Positions 29,141 to 38,917 are shown, counted from the first letter of the stretch. The stretch is DNA of 64,000 nt from Pseudomonas koreensis (GCF_025447595.1 NZ_JAOEJU010000002.1:310001-374000), one strand, 5' to 3'. Program-made: numbers and translations. Notes: a model not told the origin generated them from the sequence alone.

Positions 29141-29800
29141 ATGTTCAAGCTCTATGGATTCTCCGTCAGCAACTACTACAACATGGTCAAACTGGCGCTG
29201 CTGGAAAAAGGTCTGCCGTTCGAAGAGGTCACGTTCTACCCGACGCCTACGCCTGAATCTCTGGCCATCAGCCCGCGCGGCAAGGTGCCGGTGCTGGGAG
29301 CTGAAGGCGGGTACATCAACGAAACGATGGTAATGCTCGAATACCTCGAAAGCAGCCAGAAGGGTGTCCCGCTGTTGCCGACCGAGCCGTTCGCCCGTGC
29401 CCAGGTGTTGGCGGTGGCCAAGGAAATCGAGCTGTACATCGAGCTGCCGGCCCGTGCCTGTTACGGCGAAGCGTTTTTCGGCACGGTGTTGCCGGAGGCG
29501 ATCAAGGAGAAAACCAAGGCTGAATTGCTGCTGGGCTTTGCAGCGCTGGGACGTCACGGCAAGTTCGCCCCGTATGTGGCGGGCGACAGCCTGAGCATTG
29601 CGGATTTGTACTTCCTCTACAGCGTGCCGCTGGCGGCTGCGGTGGGGCACAAACTGTTCGGTCTGGATTTGCTGGCGGAGATGCCGAAGGCCAAGGCGCT
29701 GCTGGAGCGGCTTGAGCAGAATCCGCACGTGCAGAAGATTGCGGCGGACAAGGATGCGGCGATGCCGGCGTTTTTGGCGATGATCGCTGCGAAGAAGTAA
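29141..29800 (+). CDS. glutathione S-transferase family protein
   Basis: A 219-aa GST-like protein. The N-terminal thioredoxin fold (residues 1-78) has the cis-proline and glutathione-site segment SPRGKVPVLG and ETMVMLEYLE. The C-terminal all-helical domain includes the N-capping motif SIADLYFLY. The catalytic residue is not obvious (Ser/Tyr near residue 6-8, YGFSVSNYYN). ATG 29141 has GGAGG 7 nt upstream. The substrate is unknown. Confidence 0.88.
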   Translation: MFKLYGFSVSNYYNMVKLALLEKGLPFEEVTFYPTPTPESLAISPRGKVPVLGAEGGYINETMVMLEYLESSQKGVPLLPTEPFARAQVLAVAKEIELYIELPARACYGEAFFGTVLPEAIKEKTKAELLLGFAALGRHGKFAPYVAGDSLSIADLYFLYSVPLAAAVGHKLFGLDLLAEMPKAKALLERLEQNPHVQKIAADKDAAMPAFLAMIAAKK

Positions 29801-29825
29801 GTTTTTGCTGTTCTGAGGGTCGCCT

Positions 29826-29912
29826 TCGCGAGCAAGCTCGCTCCCACAGGGTTTGTGTTGAAACACGATTGTGTGTTCTACGCAAATCCTGTGGGAGCGA
29901 GCTTGCTCGCGA
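29826..29912. repeat. REP doublet
   Basis: Two REPs pointing outward (29826-29849 and 29889-29912) between the convergent GST and argH genes. Confidence 0.9.
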
Positions 29913-29924
29913 TGCTTTTGGCTT

Positions 29925-31319
29925 TTAGCGGCTGACGATCAGAGCCTGACCGCGAACCACGGCAGCCTTGACCTGCGCCGGCGCAGTGCCGCCGATGTGG
30001 TCGCGGGCATTCACCGAGCCTTCCAGGGTCAGCACGGCAAACACGTCCTGCTCGATCTGGTCGCTGAACTGGCGCAGTTCTTCCAGGCTCATTTCCGCCA
30101 GATCCTTGCCGGTGTCGACGCCGTACTTCACCGCGTGACCGACGATCTCGTGGCAATCACGGAACGGCAGGCCACGGCGAACCAGGTAGTCGGCCAGGTC
30201 AGTGGCGGTCGAGAACCCGCGCAGCGCCGCTTCACGCATGATCGCGTGTTTCGGTTTGATCGCCGGGATCATGTCGGCAAAGGCACGCAGCGAGTCGCGC
30301 AGGGTGTCGGCGGCGTCGAACAGCGGCTCCTTGTCTTCCTGGTTGTCCTTGTTGTAGGCCAGAGGCTGGCCTTTCATCAGGGTCAGCAGGCCCATCAGGG
30401 CGCCGAACACACGGCCGGTCTTGCCGCGTACCAGCTCCGGCACGTCGGGGTTTTTCTTTTGCGGCATGATTGAGCTGCCGGTGCAGAAGCGGTCCGGCAG
30501 ATCGATGAACTGAAACTGCGCGCTGGTCCACAGCACCAACTCCTCGGAGAAACGCGACAGGTGCATCATCGCGATGCTCGCGGCCGAGCAGAATTCGATG
30601 GCGAAGTCACGGTCGGACACGTTGTCCAGCGAGTTGCCGCCGACGGCATCGAAGCCCAGCAGTTGCGCGGTGTATTCGCGATCGATCGGGTAAGTGGTGC
30701 CGGCCAGCGCGGCGCTGCCCAGTGGCATGCGGTTGGTGCGCTTGCGGCAGTCGACCAGACGCTCGTAGTCGCGGCTGAGCATTTCGAACCAGGCCAGCAT
30801 GTGGTGCCCGAAGGTCACCGGCTGAGCGGTCTGCAGGTGGGTGAAGCCCGGCATGATGCTGGCGGCTTCACGCTCGGCCTGCTCCAGCAGGCCTTTTTGC
30901 AGGCGGGTGATTTCGCTCAGGATCAGGTCGATCTCGTCGCGCAGCCACAGGCGGATGTCGGTCGCGACCTGGTCGTTGCGGCTACGGCCGGTGTGCAGCT
31001 TCTTGCCGGTGACGCCGATGCGGTCGGTCAGGCGTGCTTCGATGTTCATGTGCACGTCTTCGAGATCGACGCGCCAGTCGAACTGGCCGGCCTCGATTTC
31101 GCCCTGGATGGTCTTCAGGCCATCAATGATGCTGTCGCGCTCGGCATCCGTCAGCACGCCGACCTTGGCCAGCATGGTGGCGTGGGCGATCGAACCCATG
31201 ATGTCGTGGCGATACAGGCGCTGGTCGAAAGTGACGGAGGCGGTGAAGCGGGCGACGAAGGCGTCGACGGGTTCACTGAAGCGGCCGCCCCAGGACTGAT
31301 TGGTCTTGTCAGTGCTCAT
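29925..31319 (-). CDS. argH: argininosuccinate lyase
   Basis: A 464-aa fumarase/aspartase superfamily enzyme that splits argininosuccinate into arginine and fumarate. The superfamily signature [16 protein letters not shown] is near residue 285; [12 protein letters not shown] and [12 protein letters not shown] are two further active-site regions. The start ATG 31319 ([14 protein letters not shown]) is the typical ArgH N-terminus; a longer frame upstream is unlikely. It is divergent from algR. The REP doublet lies 12 nt past its stop. Confidence 0.97.
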   Translation of the reverse strand: MSTDKTNQSWGGRFSEPVDAFVARFTASVTFDQRLYRHDIMGSIAHATMLAKVGVLTDAERDSIIDGLKTIQGEIEAGQFDWRVDLEDVHMNIEARLTDRIGVTGKKLHTGRSRNDQVATDIRLWLRDEIDLILSEITRLQKGLLEQAEREAASIMPGFTHLQTAQPVTFGHHMLAWFEMLSRDYERLVDCRKRTNRMPLGSAALAGTTYPIDREYTAQLLGFDAVGGNSLDNVSDRDFAIEFCSAASIAMMHLSRFSEELVLWTSAQFQFIDLPDRFCTGSSIMPQKKNPDVPELVRGKTGRVFGALMGLLTLMKGQPLAYNKDNQEDKEPLFDAADTLRDSLRAFADMIPAIKPKHAIMREAALRGFSTATDLADYLVRRGLPFRDCHEIVGHAVKYGVDTGKDLAEMSLEELRQFSDQIEQDVFAVLTLEGSVNARDHIGGTAPAQVKAAVVRGQALIVSR

Positions 31320-31789
31320 GAATTCGCTCGTATCGGCTTGAAGAAAGTAGGCGTGAAACGCTGGCGCGGATAATAACAGGGTTGCCAATCCTGTCGCTGA
31401 CACTGGTCGATACGTTTTTTTCTCATTCGCTCCTCCATAGTCTTCGCCGTCTCCGAGGGTTTTGCGCAAGGATATTTTCCGATTGAGCAATATCGTCCCG
31501 ACGAGCGTCTACAGTAGGACATAAGGGTCGGTGGGGCGCAGATCAGCTAAAGATCCGGCTACCGGCTATAAGAAGAGGGGGTAGGTGGATTGGCCATTGG
31601 CATACCCTGCGTAAAACGCAGTCAGCGGCGGGCCCTGAGCGATGTGTACCGGGCGTCGGCAAATATTGCCGGCCGACGTACGGCACTTTTCGGCGCTCGC
31701 GCTAGTCTTAGCGTGGACCGCGGTGACGGACGTCACTCCACTTGTCTACGCTATCCTTGTGCGAGACTCACGCAGGAATCCAGCGCAAT
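31320..31789. other. argH / algR divergent region without algZ
   Basis: A 470-nt gap with no supported gene. In P. aeruginosa the sensor gene fimS/algZ sits here. The region contains a short inverted repeat CGCTA-GTCT-TAGCG (31700-31713) and the CRP/Vfr-type palindrome near algR. Confidence 0.7.
31722..31737 (+). promoter_or_regulatory. putative Vfr/CRP site upstream of algR
   Basis: GGTGACGGACGTCACT contains the perfect dyad GTGACG-GA-CGTCAC and fits the CRP core GTGA-N6-TCAC exactly. A possible -10 (TATCCT, 31752-31757) lies downstream, so the site could overlap the -35 region. The algR ATG is 53 nt beyond. Confidence 0.55.
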
Positions 31790-32536
31790 ATGAATGTCCT
31801 GATCGTTGATGACGAACCACTGGCCCGCGAGCGCCTTGCCCGAATGGTGAGCGAGCTTGAGGGCTACACAGTCCTGGAGCCCAGCGCCACCAATGGCGAA
31901 GAGGCGTTGGCACTGATCGACAGCCACAAGCCGGATATCGTGCTGCTCGATATCCGGATGCCGGGCCTCGACGGCCTGCAGGTTGCTGCCCGACTGTGCG
32001 AACGCGAAACCCCGCCAGCCGTGGTGTTTTGCGCAGGTCCCGATGAATTTGCCGTGGAAGCCCTGCAGGCCAGCGCCGTGGGCTATGTGGTGAAACCCGT
32101 GCGAACCGAACATCTGCATGACGCCCTGAAAAAAGCCGAACGTCCCAACCGGGCCCAGCTCTCGGCCCTGACCCGTCCTGCTGCCGAAAGTGGCAACGGC
32201 CCGCGCAGCCATATCAGCGCCCGGACCCGAAAAGGCATTGAACTGATCCCGCTGGATCAGGTGGTGTATTTCATAGCCGACCACAAATACGTGACCTTGC
32301 GCCACGAAGGTGGCGAAGTCCTTCTGGATGAGCCGCTCAAGGCGCTGGAAGATGAATTCGGCGAGCGCTTCGTGCGGATCCACCGCAACGCGCTGGTCGC
32401 CCGTGACCGCATCGAGCGACTGCAACGCACACCGCTGGGCCACTTCCAGTTGTTCCTCAAGGGCCTGAACGGTGACGCGCTGATCGTCAGCCGCCGACAT
32501 GTGGCAGGCGTGCGCAAAATGATGCAGGGGCTTTAA
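31790..32536 (+). CDS. algR: LytTR response regulator AlgR
   Basis: A 248-aa response regulator. The receiver domain (1-120) has the acidic pair DDE at 7-9, the phosphorylation site Asp54 in VLLDIRMPGLDG and the conserved Lys in VVKPVRTEHL. The C-terminal LytTR DNA-binding domain (about 145-248) has KGIELIPLDQVVYFIADHKY. In P. aeruginosa AlgR controls alginate, type IV pilus and other genes and pairs with the kinase AlgZ, which is absent here. The hem genes follow in the same direction after 138 nt, the conserved pseudomonad order. Confidence 0.95.
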   Translation: MNVLIVDDEPLARERLARMVSELEGYTVLEPSATNGEEALALIDSHKPDIVLLDIRMPGLDGLQVAARLCERETPPAVVFCAGPDEFAVEALQASAVGYVVKPVRTEHLHDALKKAERPNRAQLSALTRPAAESGNGPRSHISARTRKGIELIPLDQVVYFIADHKYVTLRHEGGEVLLDEPLKALEDEFGERFVRIHRNALVARDRIERLQRTPLGHFQLFLKGLNGDALIVSRRHVAGVRKMMQGL

Positions 32537-32674
32537 TCCGCAGGCTCCGAGCGGTTCTTCGTTCTTTTTACCAGGCATCGCAGGCCAGGGAGGCCACGCC
32601 GTTTCTGATTCAGGTCAAAGAGGATTTGGCTGAGCTGTTATTATCCGCCGTATCTATTCAGTACGGATTGATCC

Positions 32675-33616
32675 ATGTCCTCTCGCGAAATCCGCATCGC
32701 CACCCGCAAAAGTGCTCTGGCCCTCTGGCAGGCCGAATACGTCAAAGCCCGTCTGGAAGCAGCCCACCCGGGCCTGCTGGTGACGTTGGTGCCCATGGTC
32801 AGTCGCGGCGACAAGCTGCTCGATTCGCCCCTGTCGAAAATCGGCGGCAAGGGCCTGTTCGTCAAGGAACTGGAAAACGCGCTGCTGGAAAACGAAGCCG
32901 ATATTGCCGTGCACTCGATGAAAGACGTGCCGATGGACTTCCCCGAAGGCCTCGGTCTGTTTTGCATCTGCGAGCGTGAAGATCCACGCGATGCATTTGT
33001 CTCCAATACGTATTCCAGCCTCGATGCGTTGCCTGCCGGCAGCATCGTCGGTACCTCCAGCCTGCGTCGCCAGGCGCAGTTGCTGACTCGCCGTCCCGAC
33101 CTCGAAATCCGTTTCCTGCGCGGTAACGTCAACACTCGTCTGGCCAAGCTCGACGCCGGCGAGTACGACGCGATCATCCTCGCGGCAGCCGGCCTGATCC
33201 GCCTCGGTTTCGAAGACCGCATCACCTCGGCCATCAGCATCGACGACAGCCTGCCGGCCGGTGGCCAGGGCGCCGTCGGTATCGAATGCCGCAGCGCCGA
33301 CACGGAAATCCATGCCTTGCTCGCACCTTTGCATCATGCCGACACCGCTGACCGTGTCACCGCCGAGCGTGCCCTCAACAAACATCTGAATGGCGGCTGC
33401 CAGGTGCCGATCGCCTGCTACGCCGTACTCGAAGGCGATCAGTTGTGGTTGCGCGGTCTGGTGGGTGAGCCGAGCGGCGGCAAGCTGCTCAGCGCGCAAG
33501 CTCGCGCCCCGCGTGCCGCAGCGGAGAAGCTGGGCGTGCAGGTTGCTGAAGACCTGCTCAGCCAGGGCGCCGACGATATTCTCAAGGCAGTCTACGGCGA
33601 GGCAGGTCACGAGTGA
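32675..33616 (+). CDS. hemC: hydroxymethylbilane synthase
   Basis: A 313-aa enzyme that joins four porphobilinogens into hydroxymethylbilane. The dipyrromethane cofactor is carried by Cys242 in [13 protein letters not shown]. The substrate-binding arginines lie in [11 protein letters not shown] and [10 protein letters not shown], and the catalytic Asp in [11 protein letters not shown]. The hemD start GTG overlaps its last codons, so the two enzymes of consecutive steps are translationally coupled. Confidence 0.97.
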   Translation: MSSREIRIATRKSALALWQAEYVKARLEAAHPGLLVTLVPMVSRGDKLLDSPLSKIGGKGLFVKELENALLENEADIAVHSMKDVPMDFPEGLGLFCICEREDPRDAFVSNTYSSLDALPAGSIVGTSSLRRQAQLLTRRPDLEIRFLRGNVNTRLAKLDAGEYDAIILAAAGLIRLGFEDRITSAISIDDSLPAGGQGAVGIECRSADTEIHALLAPLHHADTADRVTAERALNKHLNGGCQVPIACYAVLEGDQLWLRGLVGEPSGGKLLSAQARAPRAAAEKLGVQVAEDLLSQGADDILKAVYGEAGHE

Positions 33617-34380
33617 CCGCCTGGCGCCTGCTGCTGACGCGCCCGGCGGAGGACTGTTCGGCGCTCGCCGCCGTGCTGGCCGAACAAGGGTTTTTCAGCA
33701 GCTGTCTGCCGCTTTTGGAAATCGCGCCAATGCCGGTCTCTGACACAATGCGCCGCACGATCACGCAACTGCCGCGTTGCAGCGCGGTGATCGTGGTCAG
33801 CAAGCCGGCGGCGCGGATCGCGGTGGATCTGCTCGACTCTTTGGGTTTGGCGACTCCGACGATGCCGTGGTTCAGCGTGGGTGCAGCGACCGCCGCTATC
33901 CTTCGGGATCGGGGGCTGGATGTGAGCTTCCCGGACGCGGGCGACGACAGCGAAGCCTTGCTGCAATTGCCGCGTCTGCTGGCGGCGGTGGCCGAGCCCG
34001 GCTCGCAGGTGTTGATCCTGCGCGGGGAGGGCGGACGCGAACTGCTGGCCGAGCGCCTGCGCGCGCTTGGTGCTAGTGTCGAATATCTAGAGTTGTACCG
34101 TCGCGACCTGCCGGACTATCCGCCGCAGGAGCTGCCCCGCAGGATTACTGCGGAACGCCTGAACGGGCTGGTGGTCAGCAGTGGACAGGGTTTCGAGCAC
34201 CTGCGCCAACTGGCCGGCGACACCTGGCCTGTGCTTGCGCAGTTGCCGTTGTTTGTTCCAAGCCCAAGGGTTGCCGAGCAGGCCAGTGCCGCCGGGGCCC
34301 GAACAGTTGTGGATTGTCGCGGCGCGAGTGCCGCGGCCTTGCTGACGGCGTTACGGGAGCATCCCGTGCCCGTTTTCTAA
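33613..34380 (+). CDS. hemD: uroporphyrinogen-III synthase
   Basis: A 255-aa two-domain alpha/beta protein that closes hydroxymethylbilane with inversion of ring D. Sequence in this family is poorly conserved; the start [16 protein letters not shown], the segment [20 protein letters not shown], and [11 protein letters not shown] are typical. The start is GTG 33613, overlapping hemC by 4 nt. Position and length support the call more than motifs do. Confidence 0.93.
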   Translation: MTAWRLLLTRPAEDCSALAAVLAEQGFFSSCLPLLEIAPMPVSDTMRRTITQLPRCSAVIVVSKPAARIAVDLLDSLGLATPTMPWFSVGAATAAILRDRGLDVSFPDAGDDSEALLQLPRLLAAVAEPGSQVLILRGEGGRELLAERLRALGASVEYLELYRRDLPDYPPQELPRRITAERLNGLVVSSGQGFEHLRQLAGDTWPVLAQLPLFVPSPRVAEQASAAGARTVVDCRGASAAALLTALREHPVPVF

Positions 34381-34396
34381 TGCAAAGGATGGATAC

Positions 34397-35539
34397 GTGA
34401 GCGAAACAGCCTTGCCTAAAGATGACGTTCAACCTGTGATCGATGCACCGGTTGATGCACCGCCACCGGCCGCGGAACCGCGCCGAGGCAACGGATTGGC
34501 CATTCTCGCGCTGCTGCTTGGCGCCGCCGGTGTTGCGGTGGGTGGCTGGGGTGTCTGGCAGGTGCGACACCTGCAGGCCAGCACTCAGAATCAGTTGAGT
34601 CAGGTTCAGGCGTTGAACGATCAGGCTCAGACCCTGAAGCTCAACGAACAACGACTGACCGAACGCCTCGGGCAATTGCCCGGCGCCGATGAACTTGCTG
34701 ATCGCCAGCGTCTGGTGACGCAACTTCAAGGTGATCAGCAACGCCTCAATCAACGTCTGGAAACCGTCCTCGGCGCCAGCCGCAAGGACTGGCGTCTGGC
34801 CGAGGCCGAGCACTTGCTGCGTCTGGCCAGCCTGCGTCTTTCCGCCCTCCAGGACATCAGCAGCGCCCAGGCGCTGGTGCAGGGTGCCGACGAAATCCTG
34901 CGCGAGCAGAATGATCCCGGCTCGTTCGCTGCCCGCGAGCAAGTGGCGAAAACCCTGGTGGCGCTGCGCAGTACCGAGCAGCCGGATCGCACGGGGCTGT
35001 TCCTGCGCCTGGGCGCCTTGCGCGATCAGGTCGTCGGCCTCACCGAGCTGGCGCCGGAGTACAAGGATCGTGGCGATTCACTGCTGGGCCTGACCTCCGA
35101 TGGCGACGGTGCCAGTCGCTGGGCGCAGTGGTGGGATCAGATCTCGCGCTACATCCGCATCGATTTCAACGCCGACAAAAACGTCCGGCCGCTGCTCGCT
35201 GGCCAGAGCCTGAGCCAGGTGCGTCTGGCCCTGAGCCTTTCGCTCGAGCAGGCGCAATGGGCCGCGCTCAACGGTCAGGCGCCGGTATACACCCAGGCCT
35301 TGGCAGAAGCGCGTGACGTCCTCACGGGCAACTTCAACCCGGACAACCCGCAGAGCAAAATCATGCTCGAGCAGGTCGCGGAATTGAGCAAGCAACCGGT
35401 TACCGTCAACACGCCGGATCTCACCGGAACCTTGAGCGCGGTGCAGGCGTACCTGGAGCGCCGTAACGTCAACGCCGAGGACTCGGTCAAACCCTTCGCC
35501 AAACCGGCCGCCAGCAGCGCGCAGGAGGCGACACCATGA
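34397..35539 (+). CDS. hemX: HemX family membrane protein
   Basis: A 380-aa protein annotated as uroporphyrinogen-III C-methyltransferase, but it lacks the SAM-binding methyltransferase domain and is better seen as a membrane factor of the hem operon. A Pro-rich cytoplasmic N-terminus is followed by one transmembrane helix (about 32-54), then a long periplasmic coiled coil (about 60-130) and a helical C-terminal domain. The GTG start 34397 has AAAGGA upstream. It overlaps hemY by 4 nt. Confidence 0.9.
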   Translation: MSETALPKDDVQPVIDAPVDAPPPAAEPRRGNGLAILALLLGAAGVAVGGWGVWQVRHLQASTQNQLSQVQALNDQAQTLKLNEQRLTERLGQLPGADELADRQRLVTQLQGDQQRLNQRLETVLGASRKDWRLAEAEHLLRLASLRLSALQDISSAQALVQGADEILREQNDPGSFAAREQVAKTLVALRSTEQPDRTGLFLRLGALRDQVVGLTELAPEYKDRGDSLLGLTSDGDGASRWAQWWDQISRYIRIDFNADKNVRPLLAGQSLSQVRLALSLSLEQAQWAALNGQAPVYTQALAEARDVLTGNFNPDNPQSKIMLEQVAELSKQPVTVNTPDLTGTLSAVQAYLERRNVNAEDSVKPFAKPAASSAQEATP

Positions 35540-36774
35540 AGCGCCTGTATGTGATCGTGTTTCTGGTGATCGCCGCGACTGCGGCGCTGGGCCTGGCGAT
35601 TGCCGAGCATTCCGGGTACGTGCTGGTCGCCTACAAAACCTTTCGTTATGAATCGAGCCTGTGGGCGACCCTGGCGGTGGTGGCAGTCCTGTGGCTGCTG
35701 GTCTGGGGGATCAAGGTGCTGGTCGAGCTGGTGCTGACCTCTGGCGGTGTGGTCAATCCATGGTCGCGACGTAACCGCAGCCGCCGCGTGCAGGTGGCGA
35801 TCGAGCATGGTCAGCTCGATCTGGCCGAAGGTCGTTGGGCCAGTGCCCAGCGTCACCTTTACCGGGCCGCCGAAGCCGAACGTCAACCGTTGCTCTATTA
35901 CCTGGGCGCCGCCCGCGCCGCCAACGAACAGGGTAACTACGAGGAAAGCGATCGTTTGCTGGAGCGCGCCCTCGAGCGTCAGCCGCAGGCCGAGCTGGCG
36001 ATCGCCCTCAGCCATGCGCAACTGCAAACCGATCGTGGCGATACCGATGGCGCGTTGGTCACCTTGCAGGCAATGCACGAACGTCATCCGCACAATGTCC
36101 AGACCTTGCGCCAGCTGCAGCGTCTGCATCAGCAGCGCGGTGACTGGTCGTCCGTGATCCGGCTGTTGCCGGAGCTGCGCAAGGACAAAGTCCTGCCACC
36201 GGCCGAACTGACCGAACTCGAGCGTCGTGCCTGGGGAGAAAACCTGTCCCTGGCGGCCCAGCGTGAAGAGGATGGCGCAGTCGGTTTGCAGTCGCTCAAC
36301 CGCGCCTGGCAGCAACTGACGTCTGCCCAGCGCCAGGAGCCTGCGCTGGTGCTGGCTTACGCCGAGCAATTGCGTCAGCTGGGCGCTCAGGTCGAAGCGG
36401 AAGAGATGCTGCGCACGGCGCTCAAGCGCAAGTACGACAGCCATCTGGCGCGTCTATACGGTCTGGTGCGTGGCAGCGATCCGGCGCGTCAGTTGCAGAC
36501 GGCCGAGGGCTGGCTCAAGGATCATCCGGGCGATGCCAGCCTGCTGCTGACGCTGGGGCGTCTGTGCCTGCAAGCCAGTCTGTGGGGCAAGGCGCGGGAC
36601 TATCTGGAAAGCAGTCTGCGAGTGCAGCGCAATCCGGAAGCGTGCGCCGAGTTGGCGCGTCTGCTGGCCCGGCTGGGCGACACCGAGCGCAGCAACCTGC
36701 TGTTTCAGGAAGGGCTCGGCATGCTGGATGAACGACTGCTGGCTTCGCCATTGCCCGTAGCCGTTCGGGCGTGA
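35536..36774 (+). CDS. hemY: HemY family TPR protein
   Basis: A 412-aa inner-membrane protein with two N-terminal transmembrane helices (about 3-25 and 42-65) and a TPR-rich rest (ALERQPQAELAIALSHAQLQ is one repeat). This gammaproteobacterial HemY is not the protoporphyrinogen oxidase of Gram-positives; it is thought to act in late haem synthesis with HemX. It closes the hemCDXY operon and is followed by a terminator. Confidence 0.9.
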   Translation: MKRLYVIVFLVIAATAALGLAIAEHSGYVLVAYKTFRYESSLWATLAVVAVLWLLVWGIKVLVELVLTSGGVVNPWSRRNRSRRVQVAIEHGQLDLAEGRWASAQRHLYRAAEAERQPLLYYLGAARAANEQGNYEESDRLLERALERQPQAELAIALSHAQLQTDRGDTDGALVTLQAMHERHPHNVQTLRQLQRLHQQRGDWSSVIRLLPELRKDKVLPPAELTELERRAWGENLSLAAQREEDGAVGLQSLNRAWQQLTSAQRQEPALVLAYAEQLRQLGAQVEAEEMLRTALKRKYDSHLARLYGLVRGSDPARQLQTAEGWLKDHPGDASLLLTLGRLCLQASLWGKARDYLESSLRVQRNPEACAELARLLARLGDTERSNLLFQEGLGMLDERLLASPLPVAVRA

Positions 36775-36778
36775 TCAG

Positions 36779-36807
36779 AAAGGGGGAGCATGCTCCTCCT
36801 TTTCTTT
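36779..36807 (+). terminator. terminator of the hem operon
   Basis: GGGGGAGCA and TGCTCCTCC form an almost perfect palindrome flanked by AAA and TTTTCTTT, directly after the hemY stop. Confidence 0.75.
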
Positions 36808-36993
36808 CCGGTGACTGAATAGTTACCGGTAAATCTCCTCCCGAGCAACGTCCTACAGAGGGCTACACCGAATCCTTCGGTGCCTGTCGGGATTTCCCTA
36901 CACTTCTGCTGAAGTGTCGACAGTGACCTGCCTTGAAAGCCCGAGGCCCTTTCCTCTACCGTAACTGCCTGTCTTTATTGTTACGGATAAGCC

Positions 36994-37545
36994 ATGTCGT
37001 TGGCCTGCTCACGCTCCCTGTTCTTTATGGCTTTCACTGCGGGGATTCTGGCCCTGGGAGCTTCCTATTACCTCGAATACGCGGTCGGTCTGGTGCCTTG
37101 CAGCCTGTGTCTGGTCCAGCGCCTGTTCATGAGCGTACTTACCCTTTGTTGTGGCGTGGCGGCGGTTCATGGACCGCAACGTGTCGGTTTGTCGCTGTAT
37201 TGGACGACGGCATTGCTGACCAGTCTTGGCGGGATGACGGCGGCGTGGCGGCAAGTGCTGTTGCAAAGTGACTCCCTTCAAAGGTTGGCGCATTGCGGGC
37301 CCGGGCCGGAAGAAATGTTCAGCAGCCTGCCGTGGTTATGCGCGTTGATGCGTATGTTCAATGACACTGCCGACTGCGCGGAATTGTCCTGGACGCTGTT
37401 CGATCTGAGTATTCCGGAATGGAGTCTGCTGTTCTTCGTGGGAATGTCGATCCTGGCGGTATACCAGTTGCTGCGCCAGGTCTGGATGGTTCTGCAGCGC
37501 CCCCTCAGCGGCCAACCGTCGCACCTGGCGCTGGTCAGGGATTAA
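36994..37545 (+). CDS. disulfide bond formation protein, DsbB family (DsbH position)
   Basis: A 183-aa membrane protein with four transmembrane helices that reoxidises DsbA and passes electrons to quinone. The first redox pair is in PCSLC (about 35-39); the second is formed by the Cys in HCGPGPEE and the one in TADCAE. Pseudomonads have two DsbB-like proteins; the copy between hemY and algQ is called dsbH in P. aeruginosa as I recall. It starts 219 nt after hemY past a terminator, so it has its own promoter. Confidence 0.9.
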   Translation: MSLACSRSLFFMAFTAGILALGASYYLEYAVGLVPCSLCLVQRLFMSVLTLCCGVAAVHGPQRVGLSLYWTTALLTSLGGMTAAWRQVLLQSDSLQRLAHCGPGPEEMFSSLPWLCALMRMFNDTADCAELSWTLFDLSIPEWSLLFFVGMSILAVYQLLRQVWMVLQRPLSGQPSHLALVRD

Positions 37546-37576
37546 ACACTTGTATGAACTTTCTCTCCTGCGTACC

Positions 37577-37603
37577 TTGAAGCCATAGGCGTGCGGGCAT
37601 AAT
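37577..37603 (+). promoter_or_regulatory. candidate algQ promoter
   Basis: TTGAAG (37577-37582) and CATAAT (37598-37603) with a 15-nt spacer. Start predicted near 37610, about 120 nt before the algQ ATG. Confidence 0.4.
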
Positions 37604-37614
37604 CTGGCCCGCAC
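37591..37614. repeat. perfect 8-bp inverted repeat over the algQ -10 region
   Basis: GTGCGGGC-ATAATCTG-GCCCGCAC. It may be a dsbB-type terminator without a T-run or an operator that overlaps the promoter. Confidence 0.55.
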
Positions 37615-37732
37615 GTGTCATAGCAATTTTTAGTTGCTCGATGACGCTCTGCCCGGCCGCCTCTCATAGCAATAGTCACAAGAAGGGGCGCGGGTGCAGG
37701 GCAGCATGACCCACAAGGGAAGAGAGATCGCC

Positions 37733-38191
37733 ATGCTCGAAAGTTGTCAGAATGCTCAGGAACGTTGGGGTGGAGTTCATCTGCTGATCGACCGCTGGCT
37801 CCAGGAGCGCGAGGAATTGATCGCTGCTTACGACAAGCTGGGCGCCAAACCTCAAGCGCTGTCCGAAGATCGAAAACCCCTGCAGGAATTCTGTGGAGTG
37901 CTCGTCGATTATGTCTCGGCCGGCCACTTCGAGATCTACGAACAGCTGACGGGCGAGGCCAAGGCTTTCAACGACAAGCGCGGCCTGGAACTGGCAGAGA
38001 CGATCTATCCGCGGATCGATGTCATCACCGAAAAGCTGCTCGCATTCAACGACCTTTGCGATGAAGGCAAATGCGTTGCGGAGAAATTCAAGGAGCTGGG
38101 CGGCCTGCTCCACGAGCGCTTCGAACTGGAAGACTGCCTGATCGAAGTGCTGCATACCGCACACAAGGAAGAGGATTCGGTTCAGGCCTGA
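37733..38191 (+). CDS. algQ: anti-sigma-70 factor AlgQ (Rsd family)
   Basis: A 152-aa all-helical Rsd/AlgQ protein that binds region 4 of RpoD and frees core polymerase for other sigma factors; in P. aeruginosa it affects alginate, siderophores and virulence. Family features are the N-terminal [20 protein letters not shown], the [16 protein letters not shown] stretch and the C-terminal helix with [24 protein letters not shown] precedes ATG 37733. It lies between the DsbB-type gene and algP, the conserved pseudomonad order. Confidence 0.95.
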   Translation: MLESCQNAQERWGGVHLLIDRWLQEREELIAAYDKLGAKPQALSEDRKPLQEFCGVLVDYVSAGHFEIYEQLTGEAKAFNDKRGLELAETIYPRIDVITEKLLAFNDLCDEGKCVAEKFKELGGLLHERFELEDCLIEVLHTAHKEEDSVQA

Positions 38192-38212
38192 ATCGGACTT
38201 CGCAAGACACAG

Positions 38213-38242
38213 AAACGGTGCGCCCACAGCGCACCGTTTTTT
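38213..38242. terminator. bidirectional terminator algQ / FKBP gene
   Basis: ACGGTGCGC and GCGCACCGT arms flanked by AAA and T6, between two convergent genes. Confidence 0.9.
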
Positions 38243-38251
38243 ATTGGGCGA

Positions 38252-38917
38252 TCAACTGGTCGCGCCGCGCAATTCCACTTCGAACACCAGCGGTGTGAAC
38301 GGCGCGATCAAGTCGCCAGCACCGTCAGCGCCATAAGCCTGATCCGATGGAATCACCAGTCGCCACTTCGCACCGACCGGCATGTTCTGCAACGCGGTGC
38401 GCCAGCCGGCGATCACGCTGTCGAGATTGAACCACTGCGGCTGAGTGTTCTGGTCGAACACGGTGCCGTCAGGCAGCCGGCCGATGTACAGCACCTGCAC
38501 TTTTCCGTCCGGCCCGGCCTTCGTGCCATTCCCCGGTGCCAGCTCGGTCAGCAGGATGCCGTCGGCCAACTCCTTCACACCCGGCTTGGCTTTTTCGGCG
38601 GTGAGAAAACGTCGCTCGTTTTCCATCGCCGCTTCAGTCGAAGGCATCGCTGCCTGCTCGGCTGTCTGCGATTCATGATCAGCCAGGATCTGCTCGATGC
38701 GGGCCTCGCTCAGCGCCAACGGCTTGCCTTGATAGGCCTGCTGCAGACCTTCGATCAATGCCTGGATCTGTAGCTGCGGCACTTCCTGACGCAGCCGTTC
38801 ACCGAGGCTGGCACCGAGGCTGTAAGCCAGATCGTGAGCATCGTTCGCGGTGGTTTTTTCGTCGGCCTGGGCCACGGAAAAGATCATGCAGAGGGATAAA
38901 AAAAGGTAGCGCGACAT
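38252..38917 (-). CDS. periplasmic FKBP-type peptidyl-prolyl isomerase
   Basis: A 221-aa protein with a signal peptide ending near VAQA (residue 17-18), an N-terminal helical dimerisation domain (LAYSLGASLGERLRQE, as in FkpA/MIP), and a C-terminal FKBP domain (ELADGILLTELAPGNGTKAG, PVGAKWRLVIPSDQAYG, LVFEVELRG). It is likely a periplasmic folding helper. The active-site DGTVFD motif of FKBPs is present. ATG 38917 has GGAGAG upstream and gives the signal peptide. Confidence 0.92.
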   Translation of the reverse strand: MSRYLFLSLCMIFSVAQADEKTTANDAHDLAYSLGASLGERLRQEVPQLQIQALIEGLQQAYQGKPLALSEARIEQILADHESQTAEQAAMPSTEAAMENERRFLTAEKAKPGVKELADGILLTELAPGNGTKAGPDGKVQVLYIGRLPDGTVFDQNTQPQWFNLDSVIAGWRTALQNMPVGAKWRLVIPSDQAYGADGAGDLIAPFTPLVFEVELRGATS

